This document shows positions 54,465-63,199 of a DNA stretch of 64,000 nt, one piece after another. The notes below the pieces were generated by a model, which saw only the letters and a program-made list of their open reading frames with translations, did not search any database and was not told the DNA's origin. Source of the stretch: an uncultured Dorea sp. (GTDB taxonomy: Bacteria; Bacillota; Clostridia; Lachnospirales; Lachnospiraceae); NCBI GenBank assembly GCA_910586965.1, contig CAJUMF010000011.1, positions 1-64,000 of the forward strand. Direction: 5' to 3'. Made by a program: the position numbers and the translations under genes. The number at the start of each line of letters is the position of its first letter. Positions within the stretch are counted from its first letter, which is position 1.

Positions 54465-55811
54465 CTATTTTGTTACCGTTACAGTATAAGAAGTATTTCT
54501 TCCCGAAAAATCTGTCGCAATCATTTTAATTGTTGCCGTACCCTCTCCTACTGCCGTCACTTTTCCATCCTCCGATACGGTCACTACGTTCGTATTGTCA
54601 GATTTAAACCGGACTGGAGGCATAGTTCCGCTCGCTGGAAATATGGAAACAGTATTCACTTCTTTATCTTTATCACCGACTTTTAGTGCCACTTCTTTTT
54701 CCTCATACTGAAAACTTGCACATGTCTTTGCCTGATCCGGTGTCAGCATCTGTACCTCATTATTTTTAAGGTCACGCGTCCATGCCCACCAGCCGCCATC
54801 GTACAAAGTAACCTTCCACCCTTTCTCATATCCGAGCAGCAGCGGCATAGTCGCTCTCCATCCTGTTCCGCAGAAGAAACAGACCTCATTGTCCGGAGAG
54901 ACATTGCTCTCTGCCATAAACTTTTCAAAAGTTTCATATGGAATAACAGTTCCGTCATCATTCATATATTCTTCCATTGAATTTGCATCACTTCCGGCAC
55001 GGCCAAATACGGCTCCTGCAACTTCTCCTTTTTCCTGGAGCATCGGGTAATTGCCGTCCGAAATCCCCTGAAATTCATCCAAACTTCTTACACTTACCAG
55101 CTTAAAGTTCGCATTCTTTTTCAGATTTTCTTTTACTTCGTCTTTTGAAAGAATATATTCCGGATGTGCCGGAATCTCACACCCAAAAGAATCATTCGGA
55201 GTCGGTGTATTTACTGTTGTCTCCACCTCATAGCCTGCATCCGTCCAGTTTTTGATATCGCCATTTAAGACCTTCACATTTTCAACTCCACAGTACAGCA
55301 GAAGGAAAGCCTCCCTCTCCGTAGCAGGATGCGCGCCATATGTTATTACTGTGGTATCTTTCGTAATCCCATACTCATTTACAACTTTCGTCAGCTCTTC
55401 ATCTGAAACAACATTTCCCAAATCTTCATCTGCATAATCAATCGTATTATCTGCATACGCAGCATATGTACTTGTTTCAAACAAATGAACATCGCAGTGA
55501 TATGCCCCCGGGATATGTCCTTCATTATAAGAATCTTCCGTTGTAGAAGTCTCCAGGATAACATAATTCTCGGATTCCGGCTGCTTCCCGTCAATCACAC
55601 TTTTTACCCATTCCGGCGTGACATATACGGTTCTCTTATCTACGGTCTCCGGCTGTGCATCCGTCTTTTCGTCTGTTCCCGCGTCAGAACTTTGCTCCGT
55701 ACTCCCATCCTGCTTATCATCCCCTGAACCAGAAGAACACCCCGTCAGCAACGACATACTCATTACTGTTGCAAACAATAACACCAATAATTTTCTTTTC
55801 ATTCGTTTCAC
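54465..55811 (-). CDS. Rhodanese-domain lipoprotein with C-terminal Ig-like domain
   Basis: The 448-residue product has a lipoprotein signal (LLVLLFATVMSMSLLTGC). Two rhodanese domains follow (about residues 60-190 and 210-350). The second has the active-site loop FFCGTGWRAT with its Cys; the first has YGAHPATERE and no Cys, so it is inactive, the usual arrangement in tandem sulfurtransferases. The last 80 residues look like a Big_2-type Ig domain (NTNVVTVSEDGKVTAVGEGTATIKMIA). It should sit on the outer face of the membrane. AGAGG lies 8 bases before the ATG. Confidence 0.85.
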   Translation of the reverse strand: MKRMKRKLLVLLFATVMSMSLLTGCSSGSGDDKQDGSTEQSSDAGTDEKTDAQPETVDKRTVYVTPEWVKSVIDGKQPESENYVILETSTTEDSYNEGHIPGAYHCDVHLFETSTYAAYADNTIDYADEDLGNVVSDEELTKVVNEYGITKDTTVITYGAHPATEREAFLLLYCGVENVKVLNGDIKNWTDAGYEVETTVNTPTPNDSFGCEIPAHPEYILSKDEVKENLKKNANFKLVSVRSLDEFQGISDGNYPMLQEKGEVAGAVFGRAGSDANSMEEYMNDDGTVIPYETFEKFMAESNVSPDNEVCFFCGTGWRATMPLLLGYEKGWKVTLYDGGWWAWTRDLKNNEVQMLTPDQAKTCASFQYEEKEVALKVGDKDKEVNTVSIFPASGTMPPVRFKSDNTNVVTVSEDGKVTAVGEGTATIKMIATDFSGRNTSYTVTVTK

Positions 55812-56017
55812 CTCTCTTGTAATTTATGCCAGATAATTGTATCATTCTTTTTTTACTGCGTCTAATTTGTATTTTCTATAAACAGCTTGTATTTATTGTA
55901 CAATTGAATGATTCCAATTACCATGCAAAAGCATATTGAAAGAGGTTCATGCATGTTGTACCTCTCAATGTTCTATATAGCCGCTTTCATAGCATCCCTA
56001 CCCCTGCGGTTTCATAA

Positions 56018-56450
56018 TTACCTTGACAGGAGAAGTTTCTCCTTTTTCAAAAAGCCCAGCCACCGAACAATCCCGATACTTTTTTCTGATTTCCTCATCA
56101 GCAGGTCTGCTGTAACTTTTGTAACCTCGTCGCTTTTTCTATCGCTTGTCAGCGTTGCTCCCGCCGCCCGCATAGGCACAATCAGCCTGATAATATCATT
56201 TTCCTCAAAATTCGGTTCTGCATCAGAATAGATTTTCGTGTATTTATACAGATTCCGAACATCGGAATCAAGTGAATCCGCATATCCAATATTTACAAAA
56301 ATTTCGCCATTATGAGATTTTTCGGATAAGGAGTGAAGTTCTCAAGACTGAAAATGCACTCTTAAATTCCCTATGCACAAACAGATTGCTGACAATCTCT
56401 CTGGCTATCGCAGTTCTTAAACTTACATTGACACCATCAATCAGAAAAAA
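56018..56450 (-). pseudogene. Relic of an AlbA_2-type ATP-binding protein gene (copy 1)
   Basis: No intact gene is present, but conceptual translation on the minus strand gives pieces of one family in order: DGVNVSLRTAIAREIVSNLFVHREF, then EIFVNIGYADSLDSDVRNL, KYTKIYSDAEPNFEENDII, RLIVPM and a final IVRWLGFLKKEKLLLSR. These match the C-terminal half of AlbA_2-domain ATPases used as accessory or defence-type regulators. The pieces are out of frame with each other and a segment between HREF and NIGYAD is deleted. The 5' half is missing. Confidence 0.6.
56129..56221. repeat. 93-bp direct repeat, copy 1
   Basis: It is about 92% identical (7 mismatches in 93 by eye) to 57560-57652 in the same orientation. 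It comes from the AlbA_2 relic and lies upstream of the polysaccharide deacetylase gene. Confidence 0.85.
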
Positions 56451-56469
56451 TATGGAAATATAAACGTGA

Positions 56470-56497
56470 TTGTGATACTATTTATTGAAGATATAAT
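56470..56497 (+). promoter_or_regulatory. Promoter of the polysaccharide deacetylase gene
   Basis: TTGTGA and TATAAT are separated by 16 bases, about 100 bases before the start codon. Confidence 0.5.
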
Positions 56498-56599
56498 TCG
56501 CAGTTTATGGAAGCGGTAATATGTCAAGAATGTTTATTCATAGATAATGTCTTTTGCTTTTGGAATTCTAATATTTATCATTTAAAGAAGGGAAATAAG

Positions 56600-57496
56600 A
56601 TGAAAAAGAAAATAAGCTGTATGTTTCTGCTGTCAGCGATACTGGTCCTTTGCCTGGCCTTGCCTGTGAGCGCGGCAGAAGAATTCACAGAAGTCTCTAA
56701 TAACAAAAAAGGTGCGGTAAAAGTGTCATCCACTCTGATTTATAAGGAATCCTCTGCCAAATCCCAAACATTGAAAAAGCTTAAATTTGGCGAAAAAGTA
56801 GTGATTAAAACTCAGTCCGAGAACTGGTATGAGGTTAAAAAAGGCTCCTTAAAAGGCTTCATGAAAAAGAATTCTGTCGTCATGTACGATAGTACGAAAA
56901 AGCATGTTGCTTTAACCTTTGATGACGGTCCTAACGCAAAAACGACTAAAAAAGTTTTAAATGCTTTAGAGAAAAATAAATGCAGAGCAACATTTTTCCT
57001 AGTTGGTTCTAATATTACAAAAAGTACAGGGAATCTGCTAAAAAGGGAAAAGAAGTTAGGTTGTGAGATTGGAAATCACTCCTATTCCCATCCGTTACTT
57101 ACAAACATGAGTACCTCCGCAGTAAAAAAGCAATTTACAAAGACAAATCAAAGGATAAAAAAGTATACAGGAGAAAATGCAACCGTTTGCCGCACCCCGT
57201 ACGGCGCCAGCAAAAAAAGAATATTAAATGCCGCCGGAAGTCCGCATATTTTCTGGTCTGTAGATACGCTGGACTGGAAATACAGGAATACAAAACGGCT
57301 GGCTTCATATGTGAAAAAACACGCAAAGGACGGCGATGTAATTCTGATGCATGATATCCATAAAACGACGGCTAATGCAGTGGACCGTATCTGCAAAGAT
57401 TTGAAGAAAAAAGGATTCGAGACCGTTACGGTTACAGAACTTGCTGCAATTAAAGGCAAGAAAATGAAAACGGGGCATACATATGGTCAATTTTGA
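56600..57496 (+). CDS. Secreted polysaccharide deacetylase with SH3-like domain
   Basis: The 298-residue product has a signal peptide (ISCMFLLSAILVLCLALPVSA), an SH3b-like cell-wall domain (about residues 30-100, STLIYKESSAKSQTLKKLKFGEKVVIKT) and a NodB domain. The NodB motifs are all there: TFDDGP (metal Asp), HSYSHP (metal His), RTPYG, DTLDW and MHDIH. It should deacetylate peptidoglycan or another N-acetylated wall glycan. It is very Lys-rich. AAGGG lies 7 bases before the ATG. The gene is flanked by two copies of a relic sequence. Confidence 0.9.
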   Translation: MKKKISCMFLLSAILVLCLALPVSAAEEFTEVSNNKKGAVKVSSTLIYKESSAKSQTLKKLKFGEKVVIKTQSENWYEVKKGSLKGFMKKNSVVMYDSTKKHVALTFDDGPNAKTTKKVLNALEKNKCRATFFLVGSNITKSTGNLLKREKKLGCEIGNHSYSHPLLTNMSTSAVKKQFTKTNQRIKKYTGENATVCRTPYGASKKRILNAAGSPHIFWSVDTLDWKYRNTKRLASYVKKHAKDGDVILMHDIHKTTANAVDRICKDLKKKGFETVTVTELAAIKGKKMKTGHTYGQF

Positions 57497-57559
57497 ATAG
57501 GGTTTGTCAAATTAACTGTGTAAGTTTTTTAATGGCGGTCATAACGACCGCCGATTTTG

Positions 57560-57652
57560 GTCGCTTTCTCTATCGCTTGTCAGCGTTGCTCCCGCCGCAC
57601 TCATAGGCACAATCAGCCTGAAAACATCGTTTTCCTCAAAATTCAGTTCTGC
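57560..57652. repeat. 93-bp direct repeat, copy 2 (AlbA_2 relic)
   Basis: On the minus strand it translates as AELNFEENDVFRLIVPMSAAG and on, the same part of the ATPase gene as in copy 1. It runs up to the HEPN gene stop and has no surrounding coding context. Confidence 0.8.
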
Positions 57653-57659
57653 GAAAGCC

Positions 57660-58058
57660 TTAAGAGTTCCCAAATTCCTTCCGCAGCTTATTCACTGTAT
57701 CATACATTACAGACAAGCACTTTTCAAAATCATCCTTTGTCACATTATAAAAATCATCTCCCGGGCATCTTGCATCATAATGAAAATCAGACAAATATGC
57801 CAGCCCGATTGTATCCAGTTCTAATCCTGCTCTCATCTCATTTAATTTTGAGGCGATTTTTTTCATATTATGTTTCCGCAATAAATCAGCCACGTCTTCA
57901 TCAACAAAAATCTTATCAAGATACCCCTTCAAATATTTTTCTGCTACCTGCTGGCATTGTACTGCAAGCTGATTGTAAAATGTATTTCCCATAGCAAGCA
58001 CAGACTCCAAATATTGCAAATCATTTTCTGCAATATCTAAATAAGTGTTTCTTATCAT
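57660..58058 (-). CDS. HEPN-domain protein
   Basis: The 132-residue all-helical protein has the HEPN pattern (NDLQYLESVLAMGNTFYNQLAVQCQQVAEKYLKGYLDK, with the final helix FEKCLSVMYDTVNKLRKEF). It pairs with the nucleotidyltransferase gene whose stop it overlaps by 4 bases. In some MNT/HEPN systems the HEPN protein is an RNase toxin, marked by R-x4-6-H; that motif is not clear here, so toxicity is uncertain. DARCPGDDF before the last helix is typical of the COG1895/2250 branch. Confidence 0.82.
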   Translation of the reverse strand: MIRNTYLDIAENDLQYLESVLAMGNTFYNQLAVQCQQVAEKYLKGYLDKIFVDEDVADLLRKHNMKKIASKLNEMRAGLELDTIGLAYLSDFHYDARCPGDDFYNVTKDDFEKCLSVMYDTVNKLRKEFGNS

Positions 58059-58423
58059 TCAATCACCTCCAAAATCATCTTTTTTTCGCGGTTCACAGCA
58101 TTCTCAAAAACACTCCGCATCTCTTCCGATGCCTCATTTTTATAGACAATATCTGTCCTGATGCCATTTATCGGCTCATCCAACGACCATCGGATATCGG
58201 CGGCAAGAGCCCTGTCGCTGATTCTCTGAGCTGTAACTACCATAAGATCCACATCACTGCTGCTCCTTACATCTCCCCGCGCACAGCTCCCGAAAAGATA
58301 GACTTTTTTCAGCCCTTTAATGTCCGCCTCCAGCAAATAGCGTATATCATGCTCTATTTTCCTGACGAACCTGCCAGGCAGATTCTCATAATTTTCTTTA
58401 TATATTTTGATATTTTGATTCAA
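58055..58423 (-). CDS. Minimal nucleotidyltransferase (MNT)
   Basis: The 122-residue protein has the polymerase-beta-type motif FGSCARGDVRSSSDVDLMVV, with the two catalytic Asp, and a C-terminal Asp (RTDIVY). In MNT/HEPN pairs it can AMPylate and silence the HEPN partner. I chose the TTG at 58423 with GGAGG seven bases upstream; the ATG six codons earlier, next to the previous stop, has no ribosome site. Confidence 0.82.
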   Translation of the reverse strand: MNQNIKIYKENYENLPGRFVRKIEHDIRYLLEADIKGLKKVYLFGSCARGDVRSSSDVDLMVVTAQRISDRALAADIRWSLDEPINGIRTDIVYKNEASEEMRSVFENAVNREKKMILEVIE

Positions 58424-58441
58424 GACAACGCCTCCAGACAT

Positions 58442-59296
58442 TTACTGAGATTTTTTCCCATAACCTGCATGGAACCTAAGCGCCAGAACGTTCTCAGGGC
58501 AGCTCACCGTACATTTTCCGCAGCGGATGCACTCGGCGGAATCCGGCGCGTTTACCGGGTCAACGTCCATCGGGCATACCCCACGGCATTTCCCGCAGGA
58601 GATGCATCTTTCTTTATCCACTTCCATATGGTAGATGCTGATTTTGTTCAGGATGCCGTAGATGGCGCCAAGCGGGCACATCACCTTGCAGAAAAAACGG
58701 CAGATGACAACACATCCTATCAGCGTCAGCACAAGGATAACTGCCTTTACGGAAAACAGCGCGCCGATGACCTTTCTAAGCTCTGGATGGGTGGCGAGCA
58801 AGGGCAGTCCTCCCTCCAGCGTTCCTACGGGGCAGATATACTCGCAGTATGCGGGCGCGCCCATCCCCAGCTCATTTGTAATCATCACCGGGAACAACAG
58901 GACAAAAAAGACCAGAAAGACATATTTCACATAGGTAAATCCCTTCCAAAGCTTTCTCTTCGGCGACGGTATCTTATATAATAATTCCTGTATCAACCCG
59001 AACGGACAGATATAGCCGCATACAGCCCTTCCAAATACGACTCCCACCGCCAGCACAAACCCTGTCACATAAAAGCTTATATTAAAATTCATCGCGCCGC
59101 CCACCGCCTGCATGGCGCCGATGGGGCAGGAAAGCCTTGCCGCCGGGCAGGAGTAGCAGTTCATCCCCGGATTGCAGAATTGTTTCCACCTGCCCTTATA
59201 GAGCAGCCCGCCGGCAAAATTTTGAAGATATGTGTTGGAATAGCCAAATGCGGCAATCTGAATGATTTTCCTCTTTATTTCCTGACTGATTCTCAT
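58442..59296 (-). CDS. Membrane 4Fe-4S ferredoxin protein, NapH/NosR-like
   Basis: The 284-residue membrane protein has about five helices, several Cys-rich loops facing one side (CYSCP, CGYICPFG, CEYICPVG, CKVMCPLG) and two C-terminal [4Fe-4S] ferredoxin motifs (CISCGKCRGVCP and CIRCGKCTVSCP). It would carry electrons across or along the membrane. With the CD1871A and TlpA genes it forms one transcription unit, probably for reducing power outside the cell. The ATG at 59296 follows GGGG. Confidence 0.85.
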   Translation of the reverse strand: MRISQEIKRKIIQIAAFGYSNTYLQNFAGGLLYKGRWKQFCNPGMNCYSCPAARLSCPIGAMQAVGGAMNFNISFYVTGFVLAVGVVFGRAVCGYICPFGLIQELLYKIPSPKRKLWKGFTYVKYVFLVFFVLLFPVMITNELGMGAPAYCEYICPVGTLEGGLPLLATHPELRKVIGALFSVKAVILVLTLIGCVVICRFFCKVMCPLGAIYGILNKISIYHMEVDKERCISCGKCRGVCPMDVDPVNAPDSAECIRCGKCTVSCPENVLALRFHAGYGKKSQ

Positions 59297-59300
59297 AAGT

Positions 59301-59462
59301 TTACCCCAATCCGATGCATTCCAGACAGACGTTGACCGCCTTTCCAAGGACGACAGCCACCTCGCCCCGGTAAATTCCCCACGCCATCATGCAGACCGCG
59401 GCGAGTGAGGCAAGCACACGGGCTGCCTGTTTTTTCTGATTCAAGGTTTTACTCCAACGCAT
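59301..59462 (-). CDS. CD1871A family CXXC motif-containing protein
   Basis: The 53-residue protein has one membrane helix (AARVLASLAAVCMMAWGIYRG) and ends with KAVNVCLECIGLG, the hallmark C-x-x-C tail of the CD1871A family. GGAGGGG precedes the ATG at 7 bases. It overlaps tlpA by 14 bases and is followed by the ferredoxin gene after 4 bases. The cysteine pair may swap disulfides with the thioredoxin. Confidence 0.85.
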   Translation of the reverse strand: MRWSKTLNQKKQAARVLASLAAVCMMAWGIYRGEVAVVLGKAVNVCLECIGLG

Positions 59463-60030
59463 CAAGATACCCCTCCACAAAACTCTTATATCCTGCCACG
59501 TCCGCGCCGACAATCGGACTGCCTACAAATTTTCCTTCGCTGTCCACAAAAAATGTAGTGGGAACACCGACAATCTCACGAATCAGAGGATTAAATTCCT
59601 CTCCCGCCAACAGATTCACAAACTTCACGCCTGTCTTTTCCACAACCTGCTGCGCCAGAGCGTACTGGTCGGACTCCTCCGACGGCACATCTGCCGCGAT
59701 GCCTATGATCTGGGCATTTTCCGGCATGGACTCTGACCATTCATTAAGCTCGGGCATCTCATTAATACACGGGCTGCAGTAGGTCGCCCAGAAATTCACC
59801 ACCGTAATGTCCGCCTGTGAGAATATGTCATTCGTAACCGTATTGCCTTCAAGGTCTTTCACCGAGAACTCAGGCATAGCCTCAGAAACGCCGGGTTCCT
59901 CTGCCGCAGACTCCGTCTCGGATTCCGTCACAGCTTTCTTCTCCTCTCCGGTCGCATCTTTCTTCTGGCCGCATGAACACATGCAAAAACAAAGCAAAAA
60001 ACTTAAAAATAATATTGTCATTTTTTTCAT
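59449..60030 (-). CDS. TlpA-family thioredoxin lipoprotein
   Basis: The 193-residue product has a lipoprotein signal (MTILFLSFLLCFCMCSC) and an extracellular thioredoxin fold with the CXXC site in FWATYCSPCINEMPEL and the cis-Pro loop VGVPTTFFVD. Its role is thiol-disulfide exchange at the membrane surface. The ATG at 60030 follows GGAGG. It is first in the unit with CD1871A and the ferredoxin protein. Confidence 0.92.
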   Translation of the reverse strand: MKKMTILFLSFLLCFCMCSCGQKKDATGEEKKAVTESETESAAEEPGVSEAMPEFSVKDLEGNTVTNDIFSQADITVVNFWATYCSPCINEMPELNEWSESMPENAQIIGIAADVPSEESDQYALAQQVVEKTGVKFVNLLAGEEFNPLIREIVGVPTTFFVDSEGKFVGSPIVGADVAGYKSFVEGYLDALE

Positions 60031-60078
60031 TGCAAATCCCTCCTGCCTACTATTATAGCTTATCATGTCTATTAATCA

Positions 60079-60104
60079 AGAAAAAAGAGCCGCAGACGCA
60101 GCCC
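60079..60104 (-). terminator. Terminator of the transglutaminase gene
   Basis: On the minus strand GGGCTGC and GCGGCTC pair with two G-U bonds around a 4-base loop, and TTTTTTCTTG follows. It lies between the transglutaminase and tlpA genes. Confidence 0.6.
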
Positions 60105-60149
60105 TTTCATAAAATATATAAATCATCATTCCATCTTGCATATTCCGCA

Positions 60150-61280
60150 TTACTGGTTTTCCGCAAATGAAATCGTATACACGAATTTATCCGGCGCATA
60201 ATAATCTACTGCCTCGCCGTCCACCTCGGCATACGGATATCCGAAGTTGTTAAGGGCCTTGCCGTCCTGTTTCGGGCTCAGGTCAATATCACGCCCTCTT
60301 GACAGCTCAAGCCTTTCATTCTCACAATTACCCCAGTAAAATTCCTGCATCTCTTTTGCCTCGGCAGAATCCTTCTCCCATTCATTCTTCAGAACCGCTT
60401 TCAGCACATCCGCCGGGTCAGCCAGAACCCATCCGGTTCCCGGAAGATAGAACTCTGCCCAGCAGTGCTGGTTCCCGGTAATCATCGTGTCATTGATGCG
60501 GACACCGAACATCTCCCTTGCAGGAATCCCGGCAGCACGGCACAGCCCGACAAATACGGAATTGATATCCGTACATTTTCCTCCCTTGGAAACAAGCAGC
60601 GCGCACACATCCCCGGTTCCGCATCCCGTGACGCTCTCATCGCGGTTCATGTTTGCGATTACCCAGTCATAGATTGCCCTTGCCTTGTCAAGAACGGTCT
60701 CTTTGCCCTCTGTAATCTTATCCGCAGTCGCCTTTACCTCTCCGTCAAGGGGAATGGTGCTGGATTCTTTCAGATACTCCTCCATATCCGAACCAATCTC
60801 ACCCTCTTCTACCAGCTCAGGGCTCTTAATCTCCTGCCTGGAAACCTTGAAAGAACAGCTTGCCTTGCGGTCAGCCGCGTCTGCATCGGCTCCCCACTCA
60901 ATATACAGCATCTTGTTGCCCTGAGAATCTTCAGCAAGCTCTGTCTTCGCATCTCCTGCGTCAAACTCCGGCTCCTCAACCGTCTGATAGTCATTGGTCT
61001 GGGCAACCGGCAGCCACACACGGACAACCTTTCCTTTTTCATACTGTGACATATCAATGTCATAAGTCACCGTTCCGCTCTTTGCGGCTCCCGCCTCTGC
61101 CTGCTCTCCGCTCTGGGCATCCTCTTTCGTCTCTTCTTCACTGCCGTCTGCATCATCCTCAGAAGTGCTGCTGTCTGTACCCGTGCCGTCCGAGCTGCCG
61201 TCTGAACCGCCGCTGCACCCGACAGCAAATGAAACCGTCATGGCTGCCACCAGCAGCATGGATATCACTTTTTTCTTCAT
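60150..61280 (-). CDS. Transglutaminase-like lipoprotein
   Basis: The 376-residue product has a lipoprotein signal (ISMLLVAAMTVSFAVGC), an acidic Ser/Asp/Glu-rich linker of about 55 residues, and a transglutaminase core with the Cys-His-Asp triad (KGGKCTDINSVF, GNQHCWAEFYLPG, WVLADPADV). Such bacterial enzymes are often cysteine proteases or amidases, not true cross-linkers. It acts on the cell surface. GGGAGG precedes the ATG at 61280; the long upstream open stretch has no ribosome site or signal. Confidence 0.9.
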   Translation of the reverse strand: MKKKVISMLLVAAMTVSFAVGCSGGSDGSSDGTGTDSSTSEDDADGSEEETKEDAQSGEQAEAGAAKSGTVTYDIDMSQYEKGKVVRVWLPVAQTNDYQTVEEPEFDAGDAKTELAEDSQGNKMLYIEWGADADAADRKASCSFKVSRQEIKSPELVEEGEIGSDMEEYLKESSTIPLDGEVKATADKITEGKETVLDKARAIYDWVIANMNRDESVTGCGTGDVCALLVSKGGKCTDINSVFVGLCRAAGIPAREMFGVRINDTMITGNQHCWAEFYLPGTGWVLADPADVLKAVLKNEWEKDSAEAKEMQEFYWGNCENERLELSRGRDIDLSPKQDGKALNNFGYPYAEVDGEAVDYYAPDKFVYTISFAENQ

Positions 61281-61410
61281 GTACCTGACCTCCCATTCAT
61301 ATGAATTTTTATCAGTCACTATATTAGCATACCCCGCACCGCCCGTCCAATCGCTTTTCATAATGTCCTGCGCCGATTTATTAACGATTTCTATAACGTT
61401 TGAAATGTTT

Positions 61411-62604
61411 TCATACAGTCCTAAACATTTTCTTTGATGCCTGCATATACAGGACATAAGCCAATGCCAAAGATGTGATATCCGCTACCGGCTGTGCCCA
61501 TACCAATCCTGTCATGCCGACAATCATTTTCAGCAAAAACATTACGGGAATGTAGATGACGCCCTGCCTGCTTATATTTATTATAAGCGCGGCAGCTCCT
61601 GCCCCCATAGCCTGCAGCGCGTTGAGCAATACATAAAACACTCCGAAAAATACACTGGTAGTGAGCAATATCCTCGAAAAATCCAAGGCAAAACCGTAGG
61701 TCGTGGCATCTGCAAGAAACGCTTTTACAATCTGGCCTGCAAACAGATAGCAGATACCTGTCAAAACCACACTGAGGACAAAAGAAAACACCAATGAAAA
61801 ACGCAGAACCTTTTTAAACCGCGCCCAAAGCTTTGCACCTACGCAATATCCCAGAATCTGCTGTATTCCCTGCCCTAACCCAATACATACCATGCCTGTC
61901 ATCATGGTCACTTTCATCGCCACGCCAATGCCTGCAAGCGCCATATCCCCATACTGCGCCATTTGGCTGTTTGTGACAATGCTTGATATGCTCATCAGCA
62001 AGGAGCCTAATGCCGCGGGTATGCCGATGGCAAGGACACTGGCTGCAACCTTATCTTTCACAGTAAAATCTTTAAGACGGATGCTCAATGAAGATTTTCC
62101 GCGGATGAAATACATAATATAATAGCCTGCCCCTACGACATTTCCAATAACCGTTGCAATCGCCGCCCCTGCAATATTCCATCCAAATCCCAAGATAAAG
62201 ATTGGGTCAAGAACTACATTTAAAAGGTTCCCTATGAGCGTTCCCATCATAGCTTTGGCAGATTCTCCTTCTGTCCTTATCACATTGGAATAGCAGTTGG
62301 AAATAAGCACAAACGGCCCGCAGAATACCACGATAACAAGATATGTTTTTGCTAATTCCCATGTGTCGGCACTTGCACCTGCCAAAGATAATATCGGATT
62401 TATGAATATAAGCATCCCCGCCGACATTATCATGCCGGCAATCACACATCCCCACATGCAAAAGGAACTTACCCTTTTCGCGTAATCCGTTTTCCCTTCA
62501 CCCATTGCCCTTGATATGACCGAAGTTCCCCCTACTCCGAACACCGTTCCTACTGCCATACAGGTGCATTCCTGAATAGTTCCATAGATTTTTTGTCTTC
62601 CATT
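61411..62604 (-). pseudogene. MATE-family efflux pump gene with an N-terminal deletion
   Basis: The main frame (61411-62559, 382 residues) is a MATE transporter from GVGGTSVISRAMGEGKTDYAKRV on; the first two membrane helices are missing. Upstream at 62604 stands a good start (GGAGG, then ATG) encoding MEDKKSMELFRNAPV, the usual MATE N-terminus, but it runs to TAG after 17 codons in a different frame. So roughly 60 codons have been lost and the frame broken. The internal ATG at 62559 has no ribosome site. The gene is probably inactive. Confidence 0.75.
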
Positions 62605-62697
62605 GTACTACCTCCATTTTCTCATTATTGATTGTATGCGATTGACAGTATACGATTTATTTGTTTTGTTTTAATGCCTGCTGTCATGCAACAGGCA

Positions 62698-63129
62698 TTA
62701 TTTATCTGCGAATGAGCGATTCACTTTTTTTAACAGGGAAAGAAACTCTCTTCTTTCCGATTCCGAAAGGGGCATTAACAGTTTCTCTTCCATATCAAGC
62801 ATTGCTGTTTCCGCATCTTTACAGCAACGTTCTCCCGCTGATGTAATCTGAACATATTTCATCCGCTTATCGTTCCTGTCTCCTGATACAGATACCAGAC
62901 CTTTTAGCTCTAACCTCGAAATCAGCCCTGCTGTTGTAGACTGTGCCAGCGCTAATCGTTTTTCAAGCTCTTTGAATGAAAGTTTTTTTTCCGGAACATC
63001 TGCAAGCGTCAGCAGAACATTGATCTGAGAAAAAGTCAGCTCTTTCTTCCTCAGCTGATTATTCGCATTTTTTTCTAAAGCATTGTGTATCTGCTGGATG
63101 AAAAAAACGCATGTTTCTTTGGATATCAT
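62698..63129 (-). CDS. MarR-family transcriptional regulator
   Basis: The 143-residue winged-helix protein has LTFSQINVLLTLADVPEKKLSFKELEKRLALAQSTTAGLISRLELKGLVSVSGDRNDKRMKYVQIT, a typical MarR DNA-binding domain with the conserved D-x-R wing. It should repress itself and the MATE gene downstream. GGAGGG precedes the ATG. Its palindromic operator overlaps its own -10 box. Confidence 0.92.
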   Translation of the reverse strand: MISKETCVFFIQQIHNALEKNANNQLRKKELTFSQINVLLTLADVPEKKLSFKELEKRLALAQSTTAGLISRLELKGLVSVSGDRNDKRMKYVQITSAGERCCKDAETAMLDMEEKLLMPLSESERREFLSLLKKVNRSFADK

Positions 63130-63141
63130 TCATATCCCTCC

Positions 63142-63166
63142 AATCTGATACACAGTATATCAGATT
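63142..63166. promoter_or_regulatory. MarR operator
   Basis: The perfect inverted repeat AATCTGATA and TATCAGATT, spaced by 7 bases, covers the -10 box of the marR promoter. Confidence 0.75.
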
Positions 63167-63181
63167 TATTTCAAAAGTCAA
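63154..63181 (-). promoter_or_regulatory. Promoter of the marR gene
   Basis: On the minus strand TTGACT and TATACT are 16 bases apart. The -10 box lies inside the operator. Confidence 0.7.
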
Positions 63182-63199
63182 TAGTATGCGTTTGATTTT

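Noticed and set aside
55908..56231. Plus-strand frame of about 107 codons starting at 55908
   Set aside because: The minus strand of this stretch translates into recognisable ATPase pieces, so the plus frame is a shadow of the relic.
62673..62699. Hairpin AATGCCTG/CAGGCATT at the marR 3' end
   Set aside because: On the marR strand it is followed by A-rich sequence, not a T-run, so termination is not supported; it may still be a processing site.
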